Source of the DNA: RECO01 sp050485385
GTDB lineage: Bacteria > Pseudomonadota > Alphaproteobacteria > Geminicoccales > Geminicoccaceae
Direction: 5' to 3'
NCBI GenBank assembly: GCA_050485385.1
Contig: JBJHBG010000041.1
Coordinates: forward strand, 1 to 37,209
Length of the DNA stretch: 37,209 nucleotides
Shown: piece after piece, positions 26,665 to 34,060 of the stretch
How the letters are laid out: each line of letters starts with the position of its first letter
Position numbering within the stretch: position 1 is the first letter of the stretch
Translations under genes and position numbers: made by a program
Notes under the pieces: model-generated
What the model was told of the DNA's origin: nothing
What the model saw: the letters and a program-made list of their open reading frames with translations, nothing else
Database searches by the model: none

Positions 26665-27384
26665 TTGGGCGATCTTTACGCCATCGGGCATACGCTTTCC
26701 GTTTGGTTCCTGCCCGTCATCTTTGCCATCACCCTGCACGAGGCGGCCCATGGCTGGGCCGCCGACCGGCTCGGTGACGACACCGCGCGCCGCCTCGGTC
26801 GCGTGTCGATCAACCCCGTTCGCCACGTCGATCCGTTCGGCACGCTGATCCTGCCGGGCCTGCTGCTGCTGTTCTCGCCGATCGTGTTCGGCTGGGCAAA
26901 GCCGGTGCCCGTGAACTTCATGCGGCTACGCCACCCGCGCCGCGACATGGCGCTGGTCGCCGCCGCCGGCCCGGCCTGCAATTTCCTCCAGGCCCTGATC
27001 TTCGCCTGGTCGATCTTCCTCGTCCTGCCGCTGCTCGACGGCACGATGCGCGACTGGGTCGGCCAGAACTTCGCCAACGCCATACTGGTCAACCTGATCC
27101 TCGCCATCTTCAACCTGTTCCCCATCCCCCCCCTCGACGGCGGGCGCATCGTCACCGGCCTCCTGCCGCGCGAACTGGCCGTCGCCTATGCCGGCATCGA
27201 GCGCTACGGCCTCGTGATCCTGCTGCTGCTGCTGTTCGTCGTGCCGCTGGCCAGCCAGCAACTCGGCCTGTCGTTCAATCCGATCTTCTCGTTCGTGTTC
27301 GGCGTGCTGCAGCCGGCGGTGTGGCTGGTCGCGGCGCTGAGCCCCTTCGAGTTCGACGTGCTGTGGCGGGTGATCCTGTTTTGA
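26665..27384 (+). CDS. Site-2 protease family metalloprotease (M50-like)
   Basis: This polytopic membrane protein of 239 residues has a zinc-protease motif HEAAH at 25-29 inside the first helix and a second motif FNLFPIPPLDGGRI near 151-164 that supplies the third zinc ligand, both characteristic of M50 site-2 proteases. No PDZ domain is present, so it belongs to the short compact subgroup. The TTG at 26665 follows a clear GAGGAG. It lies in the nagZ-scpA gap and overlaps scpA by four bases (TTGA), so it is coupled to scpA. The substrate is unknown; membrane-anchored regulators are the usual targets. Confidence 0.9.
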   Translation: MGDLYAIGHTLSVWFLPVIFAITLHEAAHGWAADRLGDDTARRLGRVSINPVRHVDPFGTLILPGLLLLFSPIVFGWAKPVPVNFMRLRHPRRDMALVAAAGPACNFLQALIFAWSIFLVLPLLDGTMRDWVGQNFANAILVNLILAIFNLFPIPPLDGGRIVTGLLPRELAVAYAGIERYGLVILLLLLFVVPLASQQLGLSFNPIFSFVFGVLQPAVWLVAALSPFEFDVLWRVILF

Positions 27385-28166
27385 GCGAGCCCGATGCCTC
27401 CGCCGAGCCCTCGGACGATACCGATCAGGACGCCCTGATCGTCGCCGTCGAGGGCTTTTCCGGCCCGCTCGACCTGCTCCTTGCTCTCGCCCGCAAGCAG
27501 AAAGTGGACCTCACCAAGGTCTCGATCCTGACCCTGGTCGAGCAGTACCTCGCCTTTCTCGACGCCGCCCTGGCCCGCCGGCTCGACCTCGCGGCCGACT
27601 ACCTCGTGACCGCGGCGTGGCTCGCCTATCTCAAGTCGCGGCTGCTCCTGCCGGCGCCGAGCGAACCCGAAGCCGAGGAGGCCCTGGCACTCGCCGAGGC
27701 CTTGACCCAGCGCCTGCAACGGTTGGAGGCGATCCGGGGGGCCGTGGTCCAGCTCGGGGAGCGCCCCAGGCTCGGCGTCGAGCGGCTGGCTCGGGGTGCT
27801 CCCGAAGGCCTCGCGGTCAACACGGTCGACGGCTTCACCACCGCCCTGCCGGAGCTGTTGCGTGCCTACGGCACCGCGTTGGCGCGGGCGAAGTCGACCA
27901 CGCTGCGCATGGCCCGGCCCGAAGTCGTGCCGATCGACGTCGCCCGCGACGGGCTGCGCGAGCGGCTTGCGGCCAAACGCGACTGGCAGCTTCTGCAAGA
28001 TGCGCTGCCGGCCCGGCTGCGCGGCCCCGCGCTCGAACGCTCGGCGCTGGCGTCGGGGTTCGCCGCCGCCCTGGAGTTGGCGCGGATGGACGAGGTGGAG
28101 CTGCGGCAGGAAGCGGCGTTCCGGCCGCTCTACGTGCGTGCCCGCGATGCCGGCCGGGGGAACTGA
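27381..28166 (+). CDS. scpA: Segregation and condensation protein A
   Basis: ScpA is the kleisin subunit bridging SMC heads in the chromosome-condensing Smc-ScpAB complex. The 261-residue protein opens with the family-specific FSGPLDLLLALARKQKVDL near 27-45, then LVEQYLAFLDAA and DYLVTAAWLAYLKSRLLLP. The C-terminal winged-helix part ends ELRQEAAFRPLYVRA. The start is TTG overlapping the site-2 protease stop; the longer frame begins inside that gene. scpB follows after one base. Confidence 0.94.
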   Translation: MSEPDASAEPSDDTDQDALIVAVEGFSGPLDLLLALARKQKVDLTKVSILTLVEQYLAFLDAALARRLDLAADYLVTAAWLAYLKSRLLLPAPSEPEAEEALALAEALTQRLQRLEAIRGAVVQLGERPRLGVERLARGAPEGLAVNTVDGFTTALPELLRAYGTALARAKSTTLRMARPEVVPIDVARDGLRERLAAKRDWQLLQDALPARLRGPALERSALASGFAAALELARMDEVELRQEAAFRPLYVRARDAGRGN

Positions 28167-28167
28167 G

Positions 28168-28743
28168 ATGGACGACGAGGCAGGCGGCGCGCTGCCGCCC
28201 GAGACGGCGCGGCGGATCGTCGAAGCGCTGTTGTTCGCGAGTCCCGTGCCGCTGACCGAGGCCGACATTCTGGCCTATCTGCCCAAGCCGGTGCCGGTCG
28301 CACCGATCCTGCGCGCGCTGCGTACCGACTATGCCGGGCGCGGCGTCCAGCTGGAGGAGCACGGCGGGCGCTGGGCCGTGCGCACCGCCCCCGATCTCGG
28401 CGGCTACCTCGAGCGCTTGCAGCTCAAGCCGAAGAGCCTGAGCCAAGCGGCCCTGGAGACGCTCGCGATCATCGCCTACCGCCAACCGGTCACGCGCGCG
28501 GAGATCGAGCAGATCCGGGGCGTCACCGTCAGCCGGGGGACGCTCGACCTTCTGGTCGATACCGGCTGGGTCCGGCCGCGGGGGCGCAAGCCGGTGCCGG
28601 GGCGGCCGGTGACGTGGGTCACCACCCCCGCGTTTCTCGACCATTTCGACCTGCAGAGCCTCGACGACTTGCCGCGCCTCGAAGAACTCACCGGCGCCGG
28701 GCTGTTCGATACGTCGCCCGCCGCCGAAGAGGATGGCAGCTGA
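28168..28743 (+). CDS. scpB: Segregation and condensation protein B
   Basis: ScpB dimerises on ScpA in the SMC complex. The 191-residue protein has two winged-helix domains with the typical RRIVEALLFASPVPLTEADI start, SQAALETLAIIAYRQPVTRAEIEQIRGV, and GRKPVPGRPVTWVTT. The ATG is one base after the scpA stop. After it the sequence becomes AT-rich, suggesting that a new promoter serves the next gene. Confidence 0.95.
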   Translation: MDDEAGGALPPETARRIVEALLFASPVPLTEADILAYLPKPVPVAPILRALRTDYAGRGVQLEEHGGRWAVRTAPDLGGYLERLQLKPKSLSQAALETLAIIAYRQPVTRAEIEQIRGVTVSRGTLDLLVDTGWVRPRGRKPVPGRPVTWVTTPAFLDHFDLQSLDDLPRLEELTGAGLFDTSPAAEEDGS

Positions 28744-28759
28744 GTGCTGGCGACTTTGG

Positions 28760-28776
28760 ATTTTAATTATTCTAAA
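28760..28776 (+). promoter_or_regulatory. Candidate iron-responsive (Irr/ICE-like) box
   Basis: ATTTTAATTATTCTAAA lies in an AT-rich island between scpB and the FbpC-like ATPase gene. It matches most positions of the alphaproteobacterial Irr-box form TTTRGAAYNRTTCYAAA; the right half is complete and the left half degenerate. Consensus is recalled from memory and the assignment is tentative. Confidence 0.3.
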
Positions 28777-28807
28777 GTGATGTTCGAAAGATCCACTGCG
28801 CCGAAAC

Positions 28808-28836
28808 TTGACGCTGTGTCGACCGCTCCTTAGCTG
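28808..28836 (+). promoter_or_regulatory. Candidate promoter of the FbpC-like ATPase gene
   Basis: TTGACG (28808-28813), 17 bases, then TAGCTG (28831-28836). The -35 is strong and the -10 weak; the -10 overlaps the left arm of the adjacent inverted repeat. Confidence 0.3.
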
Positions 28837-28850
28837 TGGGGAAGCTAAGG
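28828..28850 (+). promoter_or_regulatory. Perfect 8-bp inverted repeat before the ATPase start
   Basis: CCTTAGCT (28828-28835) and AGCTAAGG (28843-28850) flank a seven-base loop and end just before GAAGGAAGGAA and the ATG. It could be a repressor site over the -10, or a leader hairpin gating ribosome access. Confidence 0.45.
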
Positions 28851-28861
28851 GAAGGAAGGAA

Positions 28862-29989
28862 ATGGCGTTGGCGTTGGCGCGGGACCAGAACGCGGACGAG
28901 CGCAGGGTCGTGCGGGTCCGCGTGCGCGAGTCGTCGGCCGTGACGGCCGCCCCGCACGGCAGCCTCGCCGTGGCCGGCCTCGGCCATCGGCTGGAAGGCC
29001 GGCCGATCCTGGACGGTGTCGGCTTCACCGTGGCCGCGGGCGAGGTGCATGCCCTGGTCGGCCCTTCCGGCTGCGGCAAGTCGACCACGCTCCGCCTCGT
29101 CGCCGGCCTGGAGCCCGTGCAGACCGGCCGCATCGAGATCTGCGGCAAGGCCGTCGCCGGCGGCGGCCTCCACGTCCCGCCCGAGCGCCGCAACGTCGGG
29201 CTGATGTTCCAGGACTACGCGCTCTTCCCCCACCTCACGGTGCGCGGCAACGTCGCGTTCGGGCTCGGCCGGCTCGGCCGCAAGGAACGCGCCGCCACGG
29301 TCGACTGCTGGCTCTCCCGCGTCGATCTGGCCGGCTATGGCGACCGCTATCCGCATCAGCTCTCGGGCGGCGAGCAGCAGCGTGTGGCGCTCGCCCGCGC
29401 ACTCGCGCCCGGACCCTGCCTGATGCTGTTGGACGAGGCCTTTTCCAGCCTCGACACGCACCTGCGGGAAGAACTGCGCGAACTGGTCATGGCGCTGTTG
29501 CGCGAGACCGGCACGCCGACGGTGATCGTCACCCACGACCCGGACGAAGCCGTGCGCGTAGCCGACCACATGCACGTCATGCGCGCCGGCCGGCTGATCC
29601 AGTCGGGGACGCCGTCCGAGGTCTACGCGCGACCGACCGATCTCTTCGTCTGCGGCTTTTTCGGCGCTGCCAGCCGCTTCAAGAGTTGGGTGGTCGGCGG
29701 CCGCGTCTCGACGCCGCTCGGCGACGTGCAGCGTCCGGACTTGGCGGACGGCACCGCCGTCGACGTGGTGGTCCGACCGGACGCCGCATCGCTAGCGCCC
29801 GGCGGCGAAGGGCCGCGCGGCACCATCGTGCGTTTGCGCGACCTGGGCCCCCACCATCTCGCCGACATCGCCGTCGGCGGCGGCTGGATCATCCCGGCGA
29901 AAGTGCCGCACAGCGTCGGCGTACCGGTCGGCGCGGAGGTTGCCCTGGCGGTCGACCGGGACCACATCTTCGTCTTCGAGGGCGGCTGA
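28862..29989 (+). CDS. ABC transporter ATP-binding protein, FbpC/AfuC-like (iron-type), orphan
   Basis: The 375-residue ATPase has Walker A GPSGCGKST, Q-loop FQDYALFPHLTV, signature LSGGEQQRVALARAL, Walker B LMLLDEAFSSLD and THDPDEA, then a TOBE-type C-terminal domain. VPPERRNVGLMFQDYALFPH is most like ferric-iron ATPases (FbpC/AfuC), though spermidine or thiosulfate types are not excluded. About 37 residues precede the domain. No permease or binding protein is nearby, so it works with subunits elsewhere. The ATG follows a purine-rich GAAGGAAGGAA. It sits between scpB and tatA, where this class usually has no such gene. Confidence 0.85.
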   Translation: MALALARDQNADERRVVRVRVRESSAVTAAPHGSLAVAGLGHRLEGRPILDGVGFTVAAGEVHALVGPSGCGKSTTLRLVAGLEPVQTGRIEICGKAVAGGGLHVPPERRNVGLMFQDYALFPHLTVRGNVAFGLGRLGRKERAATVDCWLSRVDLAGYGDRYPHQLSGGEQQRVALARALAPGPCLMLLDEAFSSLDTHLREELRELVMALLRETGTPTVIVTHDPDEAVRVADHMHVMRAGRLIQSGTPSEVYARPTDLFVCGFFGAASRFKSWVVGGRVSTPLGDVQRPDLADGTAVDVVVRPDAASLAPGGEGPRGTIVRLRDLGPHHLADIAVGGGWIIPAKVPHSVGVPVGAEVALAVDRDHIFVFEGG

Positions 29990-30003
29990 GCCGCACCGTC
30001 GAC

Positions 30004-30021
30004 GGGCACCGCTCGGTGCCC
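30004..30021 (+). terminator. Stem-loop after the FbpC-like ATPase gene
   Basis: GGGCACCG and CGGTGCCC pair perfectly around two bases (in practice a seven-pair stem with four-base loop), 15 bases after the stop. There is no clear U-run, so it may be a terminator or 3'-end protector before tatA. Confidence 0.4.
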
Positions 30022-30108
30022 CCGTCCGGCGTTGCGGCGGGGGCAGCTTTCTGCGAGACTCCCTGCCGGCTGGGCGAGACCGGCCGCACAACGTTCGAGG
30101 AGCGACTC

Positions 30109-30345
30109 ATGAGCATCGGCATCTGGCAGGTGGTGCTCATCCTTCTGATCGTGCTCATCGTATTCGGCGCGGGCAAGCTGCCGAAGGTGATGGGCGACGT
30201 GGCCAAGGGTGTGAAGAACTTCAAGCAGGGCATGCGCGAGGACGGCGACGAGGAGGAGAAGCCGACGACCTCGGCCTCGATCACCCACGAGCACGAGCCG
30301 CCGGCGGCCCGCACCGAGACCAAGGACGAGGCGGCGAAGAGTTGA
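30109..30345 (+). CDS. tatA: Sec-independent translocase subunit TatA
   Basis: TatA subunits form the protein-conducting assembly of the twin-arginine pathway. The 78-residue protein has one N-terminal helix (GIWQVVLILLIVLIVFGAGKLP), the hinge FGAGKLP, an amphipathic helix (GDVAKGVKNFKQGM), and an acidic tail with GDEEEKP. AGGAG precedes the ATG. It starts the tatABC set; cargo in this window includes the sugar-binding protein encoded at 16819. Confidence 0.95.
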   Translation: MSIGIWQVVLILLIVLIVFGAGKLPKVMGDVAKGVKNFKQGMREDGDEEEKPTTSASITHEHEPPAARTETKDEAAKS

Positions 30346-30383
30346 GCCGCCCGCTGGCCCCGCGTTCACCCTAGGAGGTGCCG

Positions 30384-30833
30384 GTGTTCGATCTCGGCTG
30401 GGCGGAGATGGGCGTCATCATGTTGGTGGCGCTCATCGTCCTCGGTCCCAAGGAACTGCCGCGGCTCGCCCGCGATATCGGCCGCTGGACCGGCAAGGCG
30501 CGGGCGATGGCGCGCGAGTTCCAGCGTTCGCTGGAAGACATCGCCCGCGAGGCCGAGTTGGACGAGGTGAAGAAGCAGATCGAGCAAGCGAGCCGCTTCG
30601 ACGCCGGCAAGCAGATCGAGAAGTCGATCGACCCGGACGGCACGCTCAGACGTGCCTTCGATCCGCGGGCCGAGGCCCGAAAGGCGACGGCGAGCAAGGC
30701 CGAAGCGCGCGAAACCGTGGCCAAGCCGTTGCCGGCCGAGCCGACCGAAACTCCCTCCCTAGCGGCGCCCTCCGGCGAGCCGGCCGGGCCGCCTGCCCCG
30801 GAACGCGCCACCGCCGACGCCGAGAAGCGGTAA
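30384..30833 (+). CDS. tatB: Sec-independent translocase subunit TatB
   Basis: TatB with TatC recognises twin-arginine signal peptides. The protein begins MFDLGWAEMGVIMLVALIV, then LGPKELPRLARDIGRWTGKARAM, the expected TatB pattern (Glu in the helix, GPKELP hinge). A GTG at 30378 is also in frame, but it lies inside the AGGAGG ribosome-binding site (30373-30378), so the GTG at 30384 five bases downstream is chosen, giving 149 residues. The tail is Ala/Pro/Glu-rich. tatC follows after nine bases. Confidence 0.93.
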   Translation: MFDLGWAEMGVIMLVALIVLGPKELPRLARDIGRWTGKARAMAREFQRSLEDIAREAELDEVKKQIEQASRFDAGKQIEKSIDPDGTLRRAFDPRAEARKATASKAEARETVAKPLPAEPTETPSLAAPSGEPAGPPAPERATADAEKR

Positions 30834-30842
30834 GGCCCACAG

Positions 30843-31640
30843 GTGTTGAAGGACATCGACGATCGCGAAATGCCGCTGCTCGACCATTTGGTCGAGTTGC
30901 GCAATCGCCTCATGTATGCGGCGGGCGCGATCCTCCTCGGCTTCCTCGTCTGCTACTTCTTCGCCGAGCAGATCTATGCCTTTCTGGTGCGCCCGCTCGC
31001 CTCGATCTACGAAGGCGAGACCGGTCGGCGCATGATCTACACCGGGCTGACCGAAGCCTTCTTCACCTACATCAAGGTGGCTTTCTTCGCCGGCGCCTTC
31101 ATCACCTTCCCGTTCGTGGCGACGCAGCTCTACCTCTTCATCGCCCCCGGCCTCTATCGCAACGAAAAGCAGGCGTTCCTGCCGTTCCTCCTGGCCACAC
31201 CGATCCTGTTCTTCATGGGTGGGGCGATGGTCTACTATTTCATCTTTCCGCTGGCCTGGCAGTTCTTCCTCAGTTTCGAGACACCGGGGACCGACGGCGG
31301 CCTACCGATCCAGCTCGAGGCTCGCGTCAGCGAATATCTCGACCTCGTCATGAAGCTCATCTTCGCGTTCGGCCTCGCGTTCCAACTGCCGGTCGCGTTG
31401 ACGCTGATGGGGAGGGTCGGGCTCGTCTCCGCCGCCAGCCTCGCTCGCAACCGGAAATACGCCATCGTGCTGGTGTTCGTGGTGGCCGCCCTGATCACCC
31501 CGCCCGACATCATCAGCCAGATCGGCCTCGGCATCCCCGTCATCCTGCTCTACGAACTGTCGATCATCGCAGTGCGCATGGTCGAGAAGAAGCGGGCGGC
31601 GGAGGAAGACTCCGGCGACGACGCCGAGCCGGTCAACTGA
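30843..31640 (+). CDS. tatC: Sec-independent translocase subunit TatC
   Basis: TatC is the receptor for twin-arginine signals. The 265-residue protein has the signature MPLLDHLVELRNRL near 10-23, followed by six membrane helices. FFTYIKVAFFAGAF carries the conserved signal-binding region, and PPDIISQIGLGIPVILLYE is the typical fifth/sixth-helix segment. The GTG start has TAAGG nearby. The gene ends 200 bases before serS, separated by palindromic element 3. Confidence 0.96.
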   Translation: MLKDIDDREMPLLDHLVELRNRLMYAAGAILLGFLVCYFFAEQIYAFLVRPLASIYEGETGRRMIYTGLTEAFFTYIKVAFFAGAFITFPFVATQLYLFIAPGLYRNEKQAFLPFLLATPILFFMGGAMVYYFIFPLAWQFFLSFETPGTDGGLPIQLEARVSEYLDLVMKLIFAFGLAFQLPVALTLMGRVGLVSAASLARNRKYAIVLVFVVAALITPPDIISQIGLGIPVILLYELSIIAVRMVEKKRAAEEDSGDDAEPVN

Positions 31641-31677
31641 ACGGCGGCGCAGTATACAGGGACAATCGAAGGAGGAG

Positions 31678-31765
31678 GCAGGGGGCTCGTGGGTCCCTGC
31701 ACCCCCGGCCGGCGGCCACGAACGGTCGGCACGCATCGGGAGGCGCGCGGGGCCAAAAGCTGCCC
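31678..31765. repeat. Palindromic element 3 (degenerate), between tatC and serS
   Basis: The left arm reads GCAGGGGGCTCGTGGGTCC and then CTGCACCCCC; the right arm, on the other strand, reads GGCAGCTTTTGGCCCCG. Both resemble the arms of the elements at 20215 and 34992, though less conserved. GCAGGG and CCCTGC (31695-31700) also form a local hairpin. Confidence 0.45.
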
Positions 31766-31781
31766 GTTCCGTCCACCCCCG

Positions 31782-31810
31782 TTGCCGCTTGCTCGGCAGC
31801 CGACTAGGGT
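31782..31810 (+). promoter_or_regulatory. Candidate promoter of serS-surE
   Basis: TTGCCG (31782-31787), 17 bases, TAGGGT (31805-31810), about 30 bases before the serS GTG. This shape is common for alphaproteobacterial housekeeping promoters. Confidence 0.4.
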
Positions 31811-31840
31811 CTGCCGCACGGACGATCCGAGAGCCCGAAC

Positions 31841-33112
31841 GTGCACGACATCAAGCTGATCCGCGACGATCCGGCGGCCTTCGACGCCGCCCTTGCCCGC
31901 CGTGGCCTACCGGCTGCCGCCGACCGGCTGCTCGCGCTCGACGCCGAGCGCCGAGCGCTCCTGACCGAGTTGCAGCAGGCCGAGGCCGAGCGCAACGCGA
32001 CGTCCAAGGCCATCGGCACCCTCAAGCGCGAGGGCGGTGACGCGGAAGCGGCGATGGCGCGGGTGGCGGTCCTCAAGACGCGCATTCAGGAAGGCCGCGA
32101 GCGCGAGCGCGCGCTTGGCGACGCGCTCGACCGAGCACTCGCGGAGTTGCCGAACCGCCTCGCCGCCGACGTGCCCGACGGCGCCGACGAGAGCGCCAAC
32201 GTCGAAATCCGTCGCTGGGGCGAGCCGCGCAGCTTCGCCTTCCCGCCCAAGGATCATTTGGACGTCGGCCTCGGCTTCGGCATCGACTTCGATCGGGCGG
32301 CGCGCATGTCCGGCGCTCGCTTCGCGGTGGGGCTAGGTGCTGTGGCCCGGCTGCACCGGGCGCTGGGGCAGTTCATGCTCGACGTGCAGACCCAGGAGCA
32401 CGGTTACACCGAGAGCTACGTGCCGCTGCTCGTCCGCGACGAGGCCCTGTTCGGCACCGGCCAGTTGCCGAAGTTCGCCGACGACCAATTCCGCACGACC
32501 GACGGCTATTGGCTGATCCCCACCGCCGAGGTGCCGCTCACCAACCTCGTCGCCGGCGAGATCCTGGAGGAAGAAGCGCTGCCTTTGCGCTTCACCGCCC
32601 TCACCCCCTGCTTCCGCTCCGAGGCCGGCTCCGCGGGCAAGGACACCCGCGGCATGATCCGCATGCACCAGTTCGAGAAGGTCGAGATGGTCAGCGTGAC
32701 GACGCCGGAGCAGTCGGTGGCCGAGCACGAACGCATGACCGGCTGCGCCGAGGCGATCCTGCAAAAGCTGGAGCTGCCCTATCGCGTGGTCATCCTGGCC
32801 AGCGGCGACATGGGTTTCGGTTCGGTCAAGACCTACGACCTCGAGGTGTGGCTGCCGGCGCAGGGCGCCTATCGCGAGATCTCGAGCTGCTCCAATTGCG
32901 GCGACTTCCAGGCGCGGCGGATGAACGCGCGCTGCCGCCCCAAGGGCGAGCGGCAGACCCGGTTCGTGCACACGCTCAACGGCTCGGGCCTCGCCGTCGG
33001 CCGGGCGCTGGTCGCCGTGCTAGAGACGTGTCAGCAGGCCGACGGGTCGCTCACCGTGCCGACGGCACTGCGCCCCTATCTCGGCGGCATCGAAAGGCTC
33101 GAACCCGCATGA
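31841..33112 (+). CDS. serS: Seryl-tRNA synthetase
   Basis: SerS charges tRNA-Ser and tRNA-Sec. The 423-residue class II enzyme starts MHDIKLIRDDPAAFDAAL with the N-terminal coiled-coil arm (about 30-100: ERRALLTELQQAEAERNATSK). Motif 2 is TPCFRSEAGSAGKDTRGMIR with the following HQFEKVE, and motif 3 is LNGSGLAVGRALVAVLE. The start is GTG with weak upstream pairing. It overlaps surE in an ATGA junction. Confidence 0.97.
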   Translation: MHDIKLIRDDPAAFDAALARRGLPAAADRLLALDAERRALLTELQQAEAERNATSKAIGTLKREGGDAEAAMARVAVLKTRIQEGRERERALGDALDRALAELPNRLAADVPDGADESANVEIRRWGEPRSFAFPPKDHLDVGLGFGIDFDRAARMSGARFAVGLGAVARLHRALGQFMLDVQTQEHGYTESYVPLLVRDEALFGTGQLPKFADDQFRTTDGYWLIPTAEVPLTNLVAGEILEEEALPLRFTALTPCFRSEAGSAGKDTRGMIRMHQFEKVEMVSVTTPEQSVAEHERMTGCAEAILQKLELPYRVVILASGDMGFGSVKTYDLEVWLPAQGAYREISSCSNCGDFQARRMNARCRPKGERQTRFVHTLNGSGLAVGRALVAVLETCQQADGSLTVPTALRPYLGGIERLEPA

Positions 33113-33894
33113 CCTCCGGCAAGATCGCCAAGCGCATCCTGGTCACCAACGACGACGGCATCTACGCGCCCGGCATCAAGGTGCTCGAGCAGGTGGCGCA
33201 GGAACTGGCGGACGAGGTGTGGACGGTCGCACCGGAGGTCAACCATTCCGGCGCCGGCCATTCCCTCACCATCAAGCGGCCGTTGCGGGTCAACGAGCTG
33301 AGCGAGCGGCGCTACGCGGTCGACGGCACGCCGACCGATGCCGTGCTCCTCGCCCTGCAATCGGTGGTGCCCCGGCCGGTCGACCTCGTGCTCTCCGGCG
33401 TCAACCGCGGCGGCAATCTCGGCGAGGACGTCACCTATTCCGGCACCGTCGCCGCCGCGATGGAGGCAACGCTTCTCGACGTGCCGGCGATCGCCATGAG
33501 CCAGTGTCTCAGGAACGGCCATCCGGTGAAGTGGGCGACCGCGGAACGCCACGCGCCGGACGTCGTCCGCCAACTCGTCGCCGCCGGCTGGGGCAAGGGA
33601 GTGTTGATGAACGTCAACTTCCCCGACCGCGTGGCCAATGCGGTGCAGGGCGTGCGGGTGGTCCGTCAGGGCCGCTCCAAGCTGGGCGATCACCTGATCG
33701 AGCGGATCGACCCGCGCGGCGAGCCCTATATCTGGATCGGCGGGCTGAAGTACGACGAGGGCGACGACGTCGGCACCGATCGGGGCGCCGTGCGGGCCGG
33801 CGCCATCGCCGTCACCCCGATTCACCTGGACATGACGCATCACGCCGAATTGGCTAGGCTCATCAGTATTTTGGCCTCATCGGCTGATAACTGA
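33109..33894 (+). CDS. surE: 5'/3'-nucleotidase SurE
   Basis: SurE is a metal-dependent nucleotidase and phosphatase linked to stationary-phase survival. The 261-residue protein has the metal-binding ILVTNDDGIYAPG at 10-22 (D15, D16), EVNHSGAGHSLT near 43-54, and SGVNRGGNLGEDVTYSGTVAAA. It is coupled to serS. In many alphaproteobacteria pcm follows surE; here no pcm is present and the LytM-like lipoprotein gene comes next after an AT-rich gap. Confidence 0.96.
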   Translation: MTSGKIAKRILVTNDDGIYAPGIKVLEQVAQELADEVWTVAPEVNHSGAGHSLTIKRPLRVNELSERRYAVDGTPTDAVLLALQSVVPRPVDLVLSGVNRGGNLGEDVTYSGTVAAAMEATLLDVPAIAMSQCLRNGHPVKWATAERHAPDVVRQLVAAGWGKGVLMNVNFPDRVANAVQGVRVVRQGRSKLGDHLIERIDPRGEPYIWIGGLKYDEGDDVGTDRGAVRAGAIAVTPIHLDMTHHAELARLISILASSADN

Positions 33895-33944
33895 CCTGAG
33901 CTTGCCGCACCGCGCGCTCGCCTTGCCGACGACATTGCGCCTTC

Positions 33945-33978
33945 TTGCTGTTTTATTTGCAAACTGACAAATATTGGT
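33945..33978 (+). promoter_or_regulatory. AT-rich promoter/operator region before the LytM lipoprotein gene
   Basis: The gap 33895-34060 has an AT-rich core. TATTTG (33954-33959) and CAAATA (33968-33973) form an inverted repeat with eight bases between. TTGCTG (33945-33950) and AAATAT (33969-33974), 18 bases apart, may be -35 and -10. Confidence 0.3.
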
Positions 33979-34060
33979 ATGACGACGCGATGGCTTGGTC
34001 AGGTCTTGCCAAAATGCTCGTGGTCCGTCATTTTCCCGATTGGAGAATTGGGAGAAGGCG

